A DNA stretch of 64,000 bases from the NCBI RefSeq assembly GCF_032118995.1, contig NC_092657.1, positions 362,891-426,890 on the forward strand, given 5' to 3'. The notes beneath the pieces were generated by a model. That model did no database searches and was not told the DNA's origin. It worked only from the letters and a program-made list of their open reading frames with translations. Each line of letters starts with the position of its first letter. Position 1 is the first letter of the stretch. This DNA comes from Asterias amurensis (taxonomy: Eukaryota > Echinodermata > Asteroidea > Forcipulatida > Asteriidae). Positions 12,098 through 24,690 of this stretch are shown here, piece after piece. The position numbers were made by a program, and so were the translations under genes.

Positions 12098-13764
12098 TGT
12101 GGTAGACTGGTGTTTCAGAGGGAAAACAACTCCATTTTGTCACATGATCGCCTGAAAAAGAGGAGATGATGAAAGATTTAGTTTGACAAATTGATTAGAC
12201 TTGTGAAGGCAATGTAAAAAATCAACTTGGAATAATACTCAGGATTCGAACCCATGACCTGTGCCTACCAGGCCTCAACCTTTAGCTTCAGAGGGGCAAG
12301 GCCACTTGGCCTCAAAGGCTCCAAAAAAGAAAGGGGCACCAAGGCCAACTGAAAGGGCACCAAGGCCATTTTCAAACTTGTATTTGTTGATGACTACTTA
12401 TGTATACTTAACTCTACTCCTAGAACTTACTTAGTAAAATCATGGAGGTAGAAATGGTAAAAGTAACAAGTTAGAAGACTATGACTATGAAGTTCATTCC
12501 ACTATTGTCACCTCATAAGGAATCAACTTCTCGGGGTGACCTTTGCCATGCTATTGCTAGACTCCTAGAGATTATTAACTCCTCCCCCCCAGATCAACCA
12601 GCTAGCTCGGTGGCTAGAGATAGAGGCAATTCGTCTCCCATCATTTTTATCATTACTTTTTTCAGCACTCACTCAGCACAGACACAGTGTAAACTAACTG
12701 AAGTGTAAACAAAACTTCTAAAGTGCACTAGAACTTTGTAATTGTAGAAAATCCTCTCCCGATGTGAGATACCAATTCTTGTATAGTTCTGCTTGAACAT
12801 GGAAGCAGAGCTCTACTAGTGTTGGACTTTGCTCAGTCAGGTCTGCAGGAGTGCAGATAGGCCTACTTAACTAAGTAGATACAATTACAGGTAATGATGT
12901 ACTCCGTATAAATACAGTACCGTGTGTAGAATGGGATGGAAGAAGGAAGGTGGTTCCATTTTTCCACTTTTTTACTTACGAACAATGTCAAGTCTGAACC
13001 TTATTTTGCTAGTTTCTACAATTTATCTTGCAGATTGTGTCTAGGCAGATCACATTCTACGCTACTTCTTTGATTCTTACCTCATTTTCCAGTCATTTAG
13101 GTCCGTTCCTGATGGTCCACTTTTAAACTTTTTCGCCACTTTCTACTTGTTGTAGTAATTTTTAAATAGCGCCCTCCATCGGCAAGAAAATAAGTTTTTC
13201 CGGTGAAAAAATAGACTGGTCACCAGTCTTTATCCGCAAAGATAAAGACAGGCACATGTATAGGTTTTACAGATGATTTCATTGGATAAAGGTGCAGTGA
13301 CGTAAGCTTTTCGTATTTTTGGTTTGTCTATGATTATTTTCTTATATTATTTACTCTTTGTAATTTGTCTATGTTAATGTTAACCCTTAGTAATTTGACA
13401 GCATTTTAACCTTTGGCTGTGATGATGTTTTAATCAACCATAGATCACTTATTCATATTAAATCAAATCAAATCGTTCGGGGGGGGGGGATCTATTGAAA
13501 TGAGAATTATTTCAAACAAGTTGATGAATGATATAAACAAACAATTTATTTAAACACCAACCGTAAATATCACCTTCCATTATAAAATAGTTAAGAATAT
13601 ACAAGTTATTTACATTTTTGATATAAAGGTTAAATACTGATCTAGAAAGGTATTTAAATTTCAGTATCCTAAAGGTAATACCATTCCTTTAAACATAAAA
13701 ATACAAGATTCAAGATGAGCAGAGAATACTGTTCGAAACGATGAGATCAAACAGGCTCTTTTAA
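12098..13764. other. Upstream region of the transporter gene
   Basis: It contains the splice acceptor upstream of the start codon (TTTTTCAG near 12155 on the minus strand). A fragment of the GGGGCACCAAGGCC repeat lies at about 12296-12375, with a tRNA-like GATTCGAACCCATGACC just before it. No further exon can be assigned, and the first exon must lie here or farther right. Confidence 0.4.
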
Positions 13765-14152
13765 AATCACTGGACAATAATTATTGGTAATGTGTCAAAG
13801 GCTAGTCTTCACAGTTGGTGTATCTCAACATAATGCATAAAATAACAAATTAATTGTGAAAATTTGAGCTCAGTCGGTCGTCGAAGTTGCGAGATATTAA
13901 TGAAAGAAAAAACACCCTTGTCGCACCATGGTCACACAAAGTTGTTTGCTTTCAGGTGCTTGATTTCGGGACCTCAAATCTAAATCTGAGGTCTTGAAAT
14001 CAAATTTGTGGAAAATTACTTCTTTCTCGAAAACTACGAGGGAGCTGTTTCTCACAATGTTTTATACTATCTACCTCTCCCCATTACCCGTAATCAAGAA
14101 AGGTTTTATGCTGATAATTATTTTTAGTAATTACCAAAAGCGTCCACTGCCT
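13765..14152. mobile_element. TTAA-type MITE (AGGCAGTGGACAC family), copy 2, decayed
   Basis: The right end CGTCCACTGCCT and the interior (TAGTCTTCACAGTTGGTGTA, CCTCAAATCTAAATCTGAGG, TTTTATACTATC) match the other copies. The left end is eroded (AATCACTGGAC) but still preceded by TTAA. The right flank is TTAT, so the duplication has been lost on one side. Confidence 0.8.
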
Positions 14153-14944
14153 TTATAGCCAACAGCCCATCAAAAGCGAATCATTTCAGCAAGATAATTG
14201 ATTTAATCTATAAGTTATTCTTACAATATTTTAATTAAAGAGGTCAATTTAAAATTGTTCTATATTTCAAAAGGCATATGACGCACTCCTTAATAACTTG
14301 TGTTTTAATGTTCTTTAAAATATCAACATACCTCACCAGCTGAGTTTTTTTTATTTTGACAGCTATTGCTTCAATGTTAACAACAAAAATGTCACCATTG
14401 TAGTACAAACAATACAACAGCACAACAATATTATGAAAGACAAATTACAAAACAAAATTACAAAAATTATTACAAAGCAGAGCCGATTGGTACAAAAATA
14501 CAACATACGAAGCAAAGTAAATCGAAGTACAAAAATACAAGCAACATTTACAAGAAATAAACAAACAAAACAGGAGCTTTAGCCAGACGGAAATCATGTC
14601 AAATTAAATTTCATGTTTTGTTTGAGAGAATTGGAACAGCTCAAAGATTGCTGAATATAAAGAGTGTTTTTGTTTGAGCAACATATTCAGCTGTCAAAAG
14701 TTATTATCGTTGTAAGTTGTTTCTTTGTTTCACGTGTGAGTGACAACAAATTCTTACATTTCCCCAGTGGCAGAAGTAAAGAAATAAAAAGAAGTAATAA
14801 TACTACTATAAATGTAGCACTAGTTATCCTGTGTACAAAAAATACATTTGTCTTTTTTGTTGTCACATTTTCAAAGGACATGCAAATGTTTCATTGGTTT
14901 GTTTGAAAAAGGTTTTCCGATTACATAACATGGTTTGTACATTC

Positions 14945-14957
14945 TTTATTCTTTATT
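14945..14957 (-). terminator. Tandem polyadenylation signals for the 15.4-19.0 kb gene
   Basis: On the minus strand the sequence reads AATAAAGAATAAAG, i.e. two AATAAA hexamers about 440 nt beyond the stop codon at 15394. This would end a short 3' UTR. Other AT-rich hexamers exist farther on, so the exact site is inferred. Confidence 0.45.
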
Positions 14958-15393
14958 ATAGTAGTGTTAATCTTCTGAGTATTTTTTGAAAATGGGTAAT
15001 GATTAGTCCTAGTAATGATGTTTGTAAAGTGTAAATGGACTAATACAAAAAAACTATACCCTCCTCCACTCCATCATTAAAAACAACACATCTATTTTCA
15101 ACAGTTTTGCTTTCGAGTTAAACAAACATTACAGAAATACTTGTGGATAACCATTGGGCAATAACGGGCAGTTTGAGCTAAATGCAGTTCGCGTGTTTGA
15201 CCTCGTTAGAGCCTCATAAAACATGGCAATTTCTACAGCGAACACGGATGCACGCAACTTAAACGATTGAAGTGTCAAATTAGATCTTAGGCTACTCATT
15301 AATATAATATCAACAAAGACGGACGAATTATTTGACTGCCGTCAGAATATTTCAGTAATGACTGATGTCAAACCATTATTCAAAACATACATG

Positions 15394-18300
15394 TTAGTAA
15401 TACCCATGGTTTATATTATTGGTGGTGGGTGCGATTCCATGCAACTGCATCAAACTTATACCATTACCATATCGATTATTGGTGATATCACCGGGACGTG
15501 AACTTAGGTCACCCACACGGAATGTACCAGTTTCATTCTGATAAGCGCCGCCATTTTGGTTACCATGGCGACTAGATCCAGTATAGAAACCTTTTGGGGT
15601 GTCATTACTATGGTAACCCTCTCTTCCATCAACAACCATAGCTCGTTCGTTGCCATAGTAATCATCGACTTGTTCTTGACCTCTGACCGTTGCCCTCGGG
15701 ATGACGTAATTTGTCCCCTTTCCTCTGGTGCTGGAACTCCCATTCTGACCGTACATCACTTCCTGTGGGCGTTCTTGTTGTTGATGCCCCTGGTATATAG
15801 GATTCCTATTGAAGAATTCCTCATCGTATGGACCACGGTTACCACGCTGTTGTGTTTGGGCACGAGTCTGACGTCGTTCGGGGCTTGCATCCTTTGTTAT
15901 TAAAAGAGAAAACAATAAAAGTTACTACAAATGTTAACTCTATTCTGTATCTGTCAAATATTGCAACAACGCCCCACTGGGTATTATTTTTCAGGCATCA
16001 CAATGGCAGGCTGACTTAACTGTGCCCCCTCCTCCTCAAGAAAGTGGACATGTTTATATTATTAATCTTGAACTTAAAGGTCTCAAATGCTATAGATTTC
16101 CCAGTGTTGACATGGGATAAACTTCATTCCACAAAAGATGGCACTGGTGCCGAAAAATGGCAATGTAAGACAAAGAAGATGGCACTGGTGCCGAAAAATG
16201 GCAATGTTAGACAAAGAAGATGGCACTGGTGCCGAAAATGGCAATGTTAGACAAAGAAGATGGCACTGGTGCCGAAAAATTTGCAATGTTAGACAAAGAA
16301 GATGGCACTGGTGCCGAAAAATGGCAATGTTAGACAAAGAAGATGGCACTGGTGCCGAAAAATTGCATGTAATTCCAAGAAGATGACACTCGTGCCGAAA
16401 AATGGCAATGTGAGACAAGAAGATGGCACTAGTGCCGAAAAATGGCAATGTACGAAAAGAAGATGGCACTGGTGCCGAAAAATGGCAATGGTAGACAAAG
16501 AAGATGGCACTGGTGCCGAAAAATGGCAATGTTAGACAAAGAAGATGGCACAGGTGCCGAAAAATGGCAATGTTAGATAAAGAAGATGGCACTGGTGCCG
16601 AAGAATGGCAATGTTAGACAAAGAAGATGGTACTGGTGCCGAAAAATGGCAATGTTAGATAAAGAAGATGGCACTGGTGTCGAAAAATGGCAGTGTTAGA
16701 CAAAGAAGATGGCACTGGTGCCGAAAAATGGCAAGGTACGACAAATAAGATGGCACAGGTGCCGAAAAATGGCAATGTTAGACAAAGAAGATGGCACTGG
16801 TGCCGAAAAATGGCAATGTTAGACAAAGAAGATGGCACTGGTGCCGAAAAATGACAATATTTTAATACGGTGGTTGTTGCATATACCGTTTAAGTATTGC
16901 TTTTACTTGCCATATTTTGTTTTAATTTCCACTACAATTTAAGAATTCTGTGTTATGTTTAGTACAATTTTTAGTCTTTTTAATGAGCAAAGTCTGGGAG
17001 GGCCCATCTTTTTATGATATTTTGTTTACTTTCGTCTTTTCCTGGACGGCCTCTGCTTGTAAAAAATATTGTATTGTCCAAAGAATAAAGATAAATACAT
17101 AAGTAAACAAAACCAACACTTTTCCGGGGGTAACTTACCGGATAATCATCGGATCCAGAGCATCCAATAACGCAGGTCCAAATAATAATGAAGAGAAGAA
17201 TAAATACAGCCAGTAGCGCTTCAAGACCCGTCAAGATCGTTCCCAGAGATGGTGTGGTTTTCGTCCCCGTATCCACTAATGCATTATATAAAACAACCTC
17301 TTCGTATGTATTGTACCCCATTAGGGCAGCACATGCCAAACAGCATAGTAATACGACGGTATTCAACAACACCATCAAGTATTTCTGAGGAAAAAAATAC
17401 ACGTAAAGCATCAGCAAATTGCGGACACCTTTCAACTCATTCATCCATTTACTCATTTCAGTTTTATTAAAAAACACCAAACAACAGTCCGAAGACTAAT
17501 TGTTAAAGTTAATTGAGATATTTAGTTCAATTCAATTCAATGGATATTTATTTTAGATACTGCACTTTATGCGAAGAACTCACCACACGATTATGTCTTC
17601 GTGTCTTACAAATATAAAATGTTACTCAGTATACCATGGAGAGAAAAAAAACTGTCGTAGCCTCTATCATATAAATATGATGTGCAAAGTCGCCACAATA
17701 ATCGTATTACAACATAATAATACAACCTCTTAAGAACTTTGAAGATGGGTTTCATTTGTGTGTATAGGGATTACACCAAGACATCAAGCTTCTTAAATAA
17801 TCACCTCCATAGTTTTAATTAAGATGTTGTTGTTACTTACCAGAGGTTTGTTCCAGCAACAGCTAAGAAAAAGCTGAAGCAGTCCACTGAAGAAAGCCTG
17901 GTAATTAAACAAAATGTAATTAGGGTTACTCTTATGGAAACTAGGTTGAATCTCTAGTTTATTGCTCTATGGTTGAATCCAAACGTCACTTGCACTTGTT
18001 AGATTGTAAGCAGATTAAGAATTAATCAGATTGTTCAGCCAGAAACTATTTGATGTAATATCAGAGAAGTGCAAAGAATGACAATTGCTATCAATGATAA
18101 ATAACATTACGACAAACTTCTGTTTATGTGTATTTCATTTTTAAACAATCTAAAGGGAGAGACTTCCGTACTGTTTCACAATTTATTTTACCAAAAAAGA
18201 ATATTTTATTTGATAAAATCAGATTTTGGAAAAGTTTCCGTATCCTGCTACCACTTTTTCAAGCATTACGGAATAACATAGTTTTATTATTAAGGTTGAT

Positions 18301-18987
18301 TTTATTTGAATAAAGAAAGGTTGGCACTATTCAAATTTACACAAAATTTAAAAGTTAAGAAAAATGTAATTAAAAAATAAACAGGTTAAATCTATAAACA
18401 CACACACAAAATAGTTTTTAAAAATATATATATTATTATTTAAATAAAGTATAAAAATAGTATCTAACATACTCAAATGAGATTTTCCTTTTTTTCTACA
18501 AATGCGTGAAAAAGGGTGATGGCAAGATCTGGTACGTTTTCCATTAATTTATTTCAAAACAAATGACATTTTCAAGATGGAGCTCCAGATTCACATATTG
18601 CTCCTAGGTCGGTAACTGCTACAAACATTCACAATGTTTTAGACAATTTCGCAAGGAATGTAGAACATATACAAAAATGCTGTCCGCTCACACGAAGCTC
18701 ATTTTGTAAAAATTAAGAAATTTCACCAGGAATGTTTCTTTCTTTACGTCGTGTGAAAAAGGTTCTATAACCCTGGTTTGTATATACACAAAGTAACACA
18801 AATTACTTACTATTCCTCCAGTCCAGACAGCAACATAATAGTTGAATTCTATGAGTTTTCCAGTTAGGCATTCGTAGTAACAAGCGACCCAAGTCCCGAC
18901 TAAACCACCACCCATCAGCATACACAACAAGGCAAGGGGGATCAAACAGATCAAGGAAGGCTGGTTCTTAGTTCCGGAAACACACAT
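15394..18987 (-). CDS. Four-TM membrane protein, CD20/MS4A-like (gene A)
   Basis: Four exons, 18811-18987, 17841-17897, 17139-17384 and 15394-15891, joined by three phase-0 GT-AG introns, give 325 aa (59+19+82+165). The start ATG at 18987 is preceded by an in-frame stop in the leader. TM1 is about 11-33. The following short loop has CYYEC (CxxxC), and the segment YVAVWTGGI leads into TM2, which is encoded by a 19-codon exon. TM3 is about 80-102 and TM4 about 125-152. The 165-residue cytoplasmic tail is rich in Asn, Gly, Arg and Gln and carries an NPIY motif at about 190-193, which fits the NPxY class used in endocytic sorting or PTB binding. The TM plan and the W-[ST]-G before TM2 resemble CD20-like proteins. 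The family call is an inference; another tetraspan family is possible. Genes at 20.7-22.9 kb and 33.8-35.5 kb are paralogues. Confidence 0.82.
16136..16858. repeat. 41-bp minisatellite, about 17-18 copies, in an intron of gene A
   Basis: The unit begins GATGGCACTGGTGCCGAAAA and continues with ATGGCAATGTTAGACAAAGAA. Each unit contains GGCAC-TG-GTGCC, a short inverted repeat that can form a hairpin. The array fills much of the intron between the TM3/TM4 exon and the tail exon. Reading frames along it are open on both strands for up to 169 codons, but the translations are the repeat in different phases and are not proteins. Confidence 0.97.
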
Positions 18988-20709
18988 CTTGCACTTCGGA
19001 GTCCGGGAAGTTTATTAAAAACAAAGTCAACTTCTATAAAGTATAATATCCGTAATGGTGACTATTGGCAGGTTTTCTTGCAAGATGTATCCAAAACTTT
19101 TGGGTTGTCTTAACTAGTCCAATAAAAGTTTAGTTCCTTATGCAGCCATTTTCCTGATGTGTCTACAAGCCAATACAGTAGTAGATCTGTTGTAGTTTGG
19201 GAGGCGCCTTTGTAGTATCATACTAAATATCATTTGACTTCAAAGAATTGGTCATATGGACACGAATGAATAAGTGTGAAAGAAACAACTTGTTGGATTG
19301 TGTCGTGTCGACGGCTATTTTATGTTTAGATATCAAGAGTCAATAAGTAAGTATTTGAAACTTTGGTTCGGGGAGATAAGTATTACAAACTCTCTGTCAC
19401 GGTTCGTTAATTGACAATTCCAACCACCGGTTCGTCTGAGAACCACCATGCTTACAAGAAATACATACAATTGGCTCTCCGCAAACCTCTCGTGATTTGA
19501 ACTTTGAAGAAGCATATACATGTACATACATTTATGCTCTCAACTTCTTAATACAAATTATTTGTATACATGCAACAGTCGTAGCTTCCAGGACAAAAGT
19601 GCCCGAACTTTTACGCGTGACTACCCCTAAAGTTGTTTAACAACAAAGTGGGCATGGTTCTGTGCACTGCCGGCGTTACTTTTATCATGCAAATTAGGTA
19701 CACCTCTCAATTCTTAAACACCATTCAAGGGGTTTGGGTCGGTATAGGGTCAAATGGAAAGGTTTTCACCTGCCAGGCGATATGGCTGCGTTATTTACAT
19801 TTAGAACAACACCCAAACAGTTATGCGTATGTTGTGTGACTAGAGCAGACTATAGTTTGGTTCTCCACTCAAGTTGTTGATATATTATTATTGACACAAA
19901 GTGACTCACTTTCATGGAGACGATCAAGCCGTTTTATTGATTTGTTTTTCTCTATTTATTAGATGGGAGTGGTGGAGTATGGGGTGGGGAGTAAGCACAA
20001 AATGTGATCTATGAGAGATGTGTTATTTTAATTTAATATCAGAGTTTAATTATGTGCAAATTTACATTGAAGAACTTTCACCCAAATTGAGAAAGAAATA
20101 TGAAATTTTTTATACAAAATATAACTAATTTTATGTTAGTAAAATCACGGTATCTATACTTTGCTTTAACGAGTAGTTTGAGTATAACAAGGAGGAAAAC
20201 GGTATATTTATAAAAAAATATTTTCATGCCCATTATGCACAGTGAACAATCATTAATTATTTAATTAATTGGGGTTGAACAAAGACAACCCCAACTCTTT
20301 AAAAGTTCCCAGTCAGTTTCCCTTCTGGTATTTTATTTAAAGATTAATTTATTAACACCGATCGTTCATCTATGTTTCCACTGGCACTATGCTTATGTGT
20401 TTTTGAGCATCAACCTTTTATTAAAATACATTGGTTCTCATTGATTGTTCATACATTGTTTTTAAGTTTATGGAATAAAAGTTAATCTAATATTATTTCC
20501 AATAAATAAAATAAAATAGCAAAGAAAAAGTAATCAACAACCCCAACATTAAGCCTCTCACAAAAGTAACACAGGCAAGAAACATGTTCTTGAAGCGGAA
20601 GGGGCAAGTGCACCTCCTCGTGCTGGGAAAGTTTCTACTTAAAGAGAAAAAAACATTTCTTATAAAAATATTGTGTTTGTCATTTAATTAAATCGCAGTT
20701 TAGTTCGCA
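18988..20709. other. Spacer between the two minus-strand four-TM genes
   Basis: The part next to 18987 should hold the leader and promoter of gene A, and the part next to 20709 the 3' UTR of gene B. An AATAAA on the minus strand near 20331-20336 is a candidate poly(A) signal for gene B. No other exon is supported. Confidence 0.45.
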
Positions 20710-22856
20710 TTACAGTCCACTGACTCGCCTTGTCCTTTCATCTGGATTACAATAGCGCCACCATTGCCGGTCAGCAGCAGTGACGGATGCGAACCGTGGA
20801 CCAGCCGTTGGGTATCTAGGTGTATCACGTCTCGAATCCCACGACCCGTATTTAGGCAAGTTGAATGATACACGATTAGATTGTGGGTAGTTTGAGTGGC
20901 GTCGATCATAGCTGGTGGCTTGTTGTAGAGGATGGATTGTTGCAGAGGTGCTGAGACGAGATGGGCGTGGTAGGGAAGCCGTCTGGAAAGCTCGAACGAA
21001 GGCTGGTGGCTCGTCATCTTCGATGTGTATATCACCATCTGCATCTATGTAAATCTTCTCATCTTGAAGAACCTGTTTGTAAATTCAATTCAGTAGGATT
21101 TAAAACGTTGAATGAAAGTATACATAATTTTATAGTTAAGTGAGGTTTGTGGTAACACCATGTCACAATCTCTCTTTTGAGTAGTGTTGGTTCTGAAAAC
21201 TAACGGTTCTTTTGAGATCTAATACAACTCATAAGAGAGATTTCACATGGTGGACCACAAACCTCTCCTAAATTCAATTCACTGTACCACTAAAACAGCA
21301 AAAAAAAACCCAACAAACAAACGAACAGCAAACAAAACAAGCAATCAAAGAAGTGAACAACAAACACCCAACGCACACAAACAAGTAACTTACAAGCAAA
21401 CACAACTAATATTATTAAACACCAAAATAAACAAACAAACAAACAAAACAAAACAAAGTAAAACCATATAAAAAGTTGACAATAAAATATTGACCTTTGA
21501 CCGATGACGCCTGAATGCACACATACACGCCCACGTGACACTTCCAATAAACACAATGAAACTGAAGAACGCCATTGCTGCAAAAAGGGCCACGCCCAGT
21601 ATGCCATAATCAAATACATCTAGAGGGCGCCCTTCTGATTCATATAACTGGAACTCTTTGAATGATGCGTAGACTGAGAGAGTGAGGGCAGCAGAGCTAC
21701 ATAGAGCCGTGATTAATATCAGAACGAACAACAATGTCTCCTGTAAAATATTGGGAAAAAGGTACAATTTATGTGGTTTTTGTTAAGGTCTTAATTCACA
21801 CTCTAATTATCATTTGAAACGATCTCGTTGGGGGAAATGAACGAAGGAAAGTCACATGGGGCTCTTTGAAAAGTTTCAAGCAAACATCGATTTACTGTCA
21901 ATATAGGCCTACAGTAACAGTTTTAAAGAAATATAAAATGGAGGAACCCTGGTTAAGAATCATACATGCAGAAATGAGTTTATATCTTACAATTCATTGT
22001 GGAAATAAGAGGAAAATGATGGTACTTACATTTTTTCTTTTCCAGTACAGGCAAGAAAACACCAGTCCAAAAGAGCCAACAATAACACACTAAGAAACAA
22101 GAAAAGGGTTGACTTTAGTGGAGGTTAGAACCACAGGTATTCGAATATTTAAATCTTAAATGTTTCAATTATTATAAGAGGTATATTTGAAGACAGATTT
22201 CGAGTGGAACATTTACGTAACCTCTTTGAAATGTGAACTAAATGTCATGTGTGGTTCTGTGAGGGTTGGGTTCGAGTAATAATGGTGTGGTGAGTGCTAG
22301 GGAGTGGTTATGGTGTTAGGGTGTGGTTCTGATGTTAGGGCGTGACTCTGTTGGTAGGGTGTGGTTCAAGTGGTAGTGTGTTGCTTTGGTGATAGGGTGT
22401 GGTTCTGTTGGTATGGTGCGGTTCTGTTGGTAGGATGTGGTTCTGGTTGTAGGGTTTGGTTCTAACGGTAGGGTGTGATTCTAACGGTAGGGTGTGATTC
22501 TGATGTTAGGGTGTGGTTCTGTTGTTAGGGTGTGGCTGCATTCTCACCATGATTCCTGTCCATAGAGGAGCCGCAGCATCATTCTCTATACTCATTCTAC
22601 TAAGACATCTCTCAAAGCAAGCTACCCATAAGCTTATTAAGAGGAGTCCGAAGATGAGGTTGCATAGACTCATGTAGTTTGTACAGTTCCTATAACAACT
22701 CCATCTCCTTGGTGATTCTCGAAGTGCATCTTCCATCATCATGTTGCTTCTTAGTCCTCTTTTAAACTCTTCCTTTTGATGATTATGTTTGTGGTTTCGT
22801 TTCCAACTGTCGTCAATAGTTGTTATCTTCAAGTAAAACAAAGCACGCAATCTCAT
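20710..22856 (-). CDS. Four-TM membrane protein, CD20/MS4A-like (gene B)
   Basis: Four exons, 22548-22856, 22030-22089, 21495-21740 and 20710-21072, all introns phase 0, give up to 325 aa (103+20+82+120). The ATG at 22856 is the first in frame. A later cluster of Met codons (residues 39-41) could be the real start, or exon 1 could begin at an acceptor near 22827, so the N-terminus is uncertain. TM1 lies at about 60-80 and is followed by CFERC (CxxxC) and APLWTGIM before TM2. The 82-codon TM3/TM4 exon has exactly the length of its counterpart in gene A. The tail begins with an acidic patch (DADGDIHIEDDE) and continues Ser/Arg/Pro-rich to a WWRY motif near the end. The donor after the TM4 exon is weak (AAG/GTCAAT). 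The tail exon is open in only one frame that continues the upstream exon, which supports this junction. Function is unknown. Confidence 0.78.
21143..21267. mobile_element. Small foldback MITE, AGGTTTGTGGTAACACCATG family
   Basis: It lies in the last intron of gene B. The left end GAGGTTTGTGGTAACACCAT is mirrored on the right by ATGGTGGACCACAAACCTC, giving an element of about 125 bp. A longer relative is at 61241-61442 and an internal fragment near 54333-54400. Confidence 0.75.
22255..22545. repeat. 18- to 19-bp GGGTGTGGTTCTG minisatellite abutting a splice donor
   Basis: About 15 degenerate units of the type TTAGGGTGTGGTTCTGTTGG. The array ends directly against the 5' splice site of exon 1 of gene B (exon boundary at 22548). 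On the transcribed strand the intron therefore starts with GTGAGAATG and then a CCACACCCTAACA-type repeat. Confidence 0.88.
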
Positions 22857-24391
22857 TATTTAGTAATTGAAATATAAAAGGAATTTATTTTGTCTCTTAG
22901 ATTTCATTCATTCCAACTCTTTAATTTTTTAACAAGAAAACATCTTGTACAACGTAATTGTGGTTAAGGCGGTGAGGAACACTTTATACTTTTGTTTTCC
23001 TTTGTTTTTTTACATTAATTTTGAAATGGTTAATTAACATCAAGATCTTTCCAGATCGAAGACATACTTTAAGGTGGCTGTTATTTTGATGATACATCTG
23101 TTTCAATGATCAACATTATCTACTGCTAAAGTCGGATCAGTCTCTAATTGAAGCTAAAAACTAAAAACTCACCAGCTTAATTCCACACAGATTGCAGCCG
23201 TTGATTGGGTTACCTCTTATGCTCCACAAACCTATGGCAATGTCCTCAAGAAATGATTAGAAGACGATGCTTCAAATGGGACTCAAACCAAAAACTTGAA
23301 ACTGTAGAAAAGTGTCCACTTACTTCGGATACGAACAGGTAACGTTGCATCAATTTAGGATATGAATAATATCGAAGTAGTTACTTCAAATTATACTTAG
23401 TGATTTGGTATCGTTCATGAGTAGTTAGGCTTTTAGGTTCTGCAGGTTACAAACAAATCACCACAATAGAACTATTTCACAAGTTTATTGAGGTTAAATA
23501 AAACTTTGAACAACCGTTTATAAAACATGGCGCACGCGTTGTCTAGAACCATTATGACTGTGACCAAACTCCGCTTAGTATCAACAATCCTATATAGCGC
23601 CAATGACCTTTAAATTATCACAAAGATGGTTAGCAATACACACACAAGAGTGCATCGGGCTGTAACCTTGAAGCTTGTTTGGATTTATTTGGGGTTTTGT
23701 ATACTTTAAGCCATCCTCATCATTTCTTTTGTCATAAATTATAACCAATCCCAACTTTATGTGACGCACCACTGCATGCTGTGTACACTGGGTGCAGTTG
23801 TGTAGTGGTGGTGATCGTGGGAAACTGATGACGTCATCACAGTGTCAATGTTAGATAACGTTGTATAACGCAAAATGACAAAGCGGACTACACAGAAATT
23901 GAGAACAAATCTTCTGCTAAGCAATGAAGCTTTATAAATAAATGCTAAGCAAACGAAAACCAGGATATAATCAATCAACCAATGCACAATATTTACATTG
24001 ATTGTTCGCTGGTTGCTCTTGGTATGAATAACAAGTTTATTCTGTGCTGAATTTATCTTTAGGAATTTGGATCAGAACCTTTTTTGAACAATAATATATT
24101 GTTTTTTTGTCAGTGTTCATCTGATTCTCTCATACAAAATTGCGGCTATCATCCCAGGTGGTATTCTAGTTTAGAATGAAAAACAAATAACCCAGGGCCT
24201 GACGTTTCGACCCTTGAAGACTCTTTCTGTCTTCGAGGAAGGCTCGGCTAGGTTCGAAACATTTAACCAGTATTTTTTTATGTATTGGTAAGCACAGTTT
24301 GCAACAGCCAATTCCGTTTTCTAGAATGAGTAAAAAAACAACATTAAAAAAACATGGCGTTACAATACATCTGTTCCTATATAGGCGTCAT

Positions 24392-24690
24392 ATAGACCTT
24401 TCTTTTGCAACGTCACAGCCCGAATTTTTGCCAACCCAGATTGGAAAACTATGGAAAGCCGTAAGTGCAAATTAAGAAAAGATCGCTATTTTTGGTAACA
24501 ATGTAACCAAATTTGTTGATTTTGTTAAAAACAAAACAAATAATTATGAGAGGTATTTTATTTAATTGAATGTTTGCAGAAAATGCTGAATTTGGTTAAA
24601 ACATTTGTTTTTAAGATTTAGTGTTTTTACTAACATTCGGCCGACCATGCCAACCAAGGCGGTTTGTTTATCAACAAAAGAAAGGTCTAT
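24392..24690. mobile_element. Foldback element with ATAGACCTTTCTTTTG ends
   Basis: The left end ATAGACCTTTCTTTTG and the right end CAAAAGAAAGGTCTAT are perfect complements 300 bp apart. There is no coding capacity between them, so this is a MITE-like element. No second copy was noticed in the window. Confidence 0.75.

Noticed and set aside
16083-16838. Long ORFs on both strands over the 41-bp minisatellite
   Set aside because: The translated peptides are the same repeat read in shifting frames. Openness comes from the repeat lacking stops, and the array lies between two well-supported exons of gene A.
22255-22545. Telomere-like TTAGGG words
   Set aside because: TTAGGG occurs only as part of a degenerate 18- to 19-bp unit, not as tandem hexamers, so it is not an interstitial telomere.
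23172-23340. Possible extra 5' coding exon of gene B
   Set aside because: There is an open frame of about 28 codons before a good donor (CTG/GTGAGT), but it has no ATG, a stop lies just upstream, and no acceptor could be paired convincingly. At most it is a leader exon.
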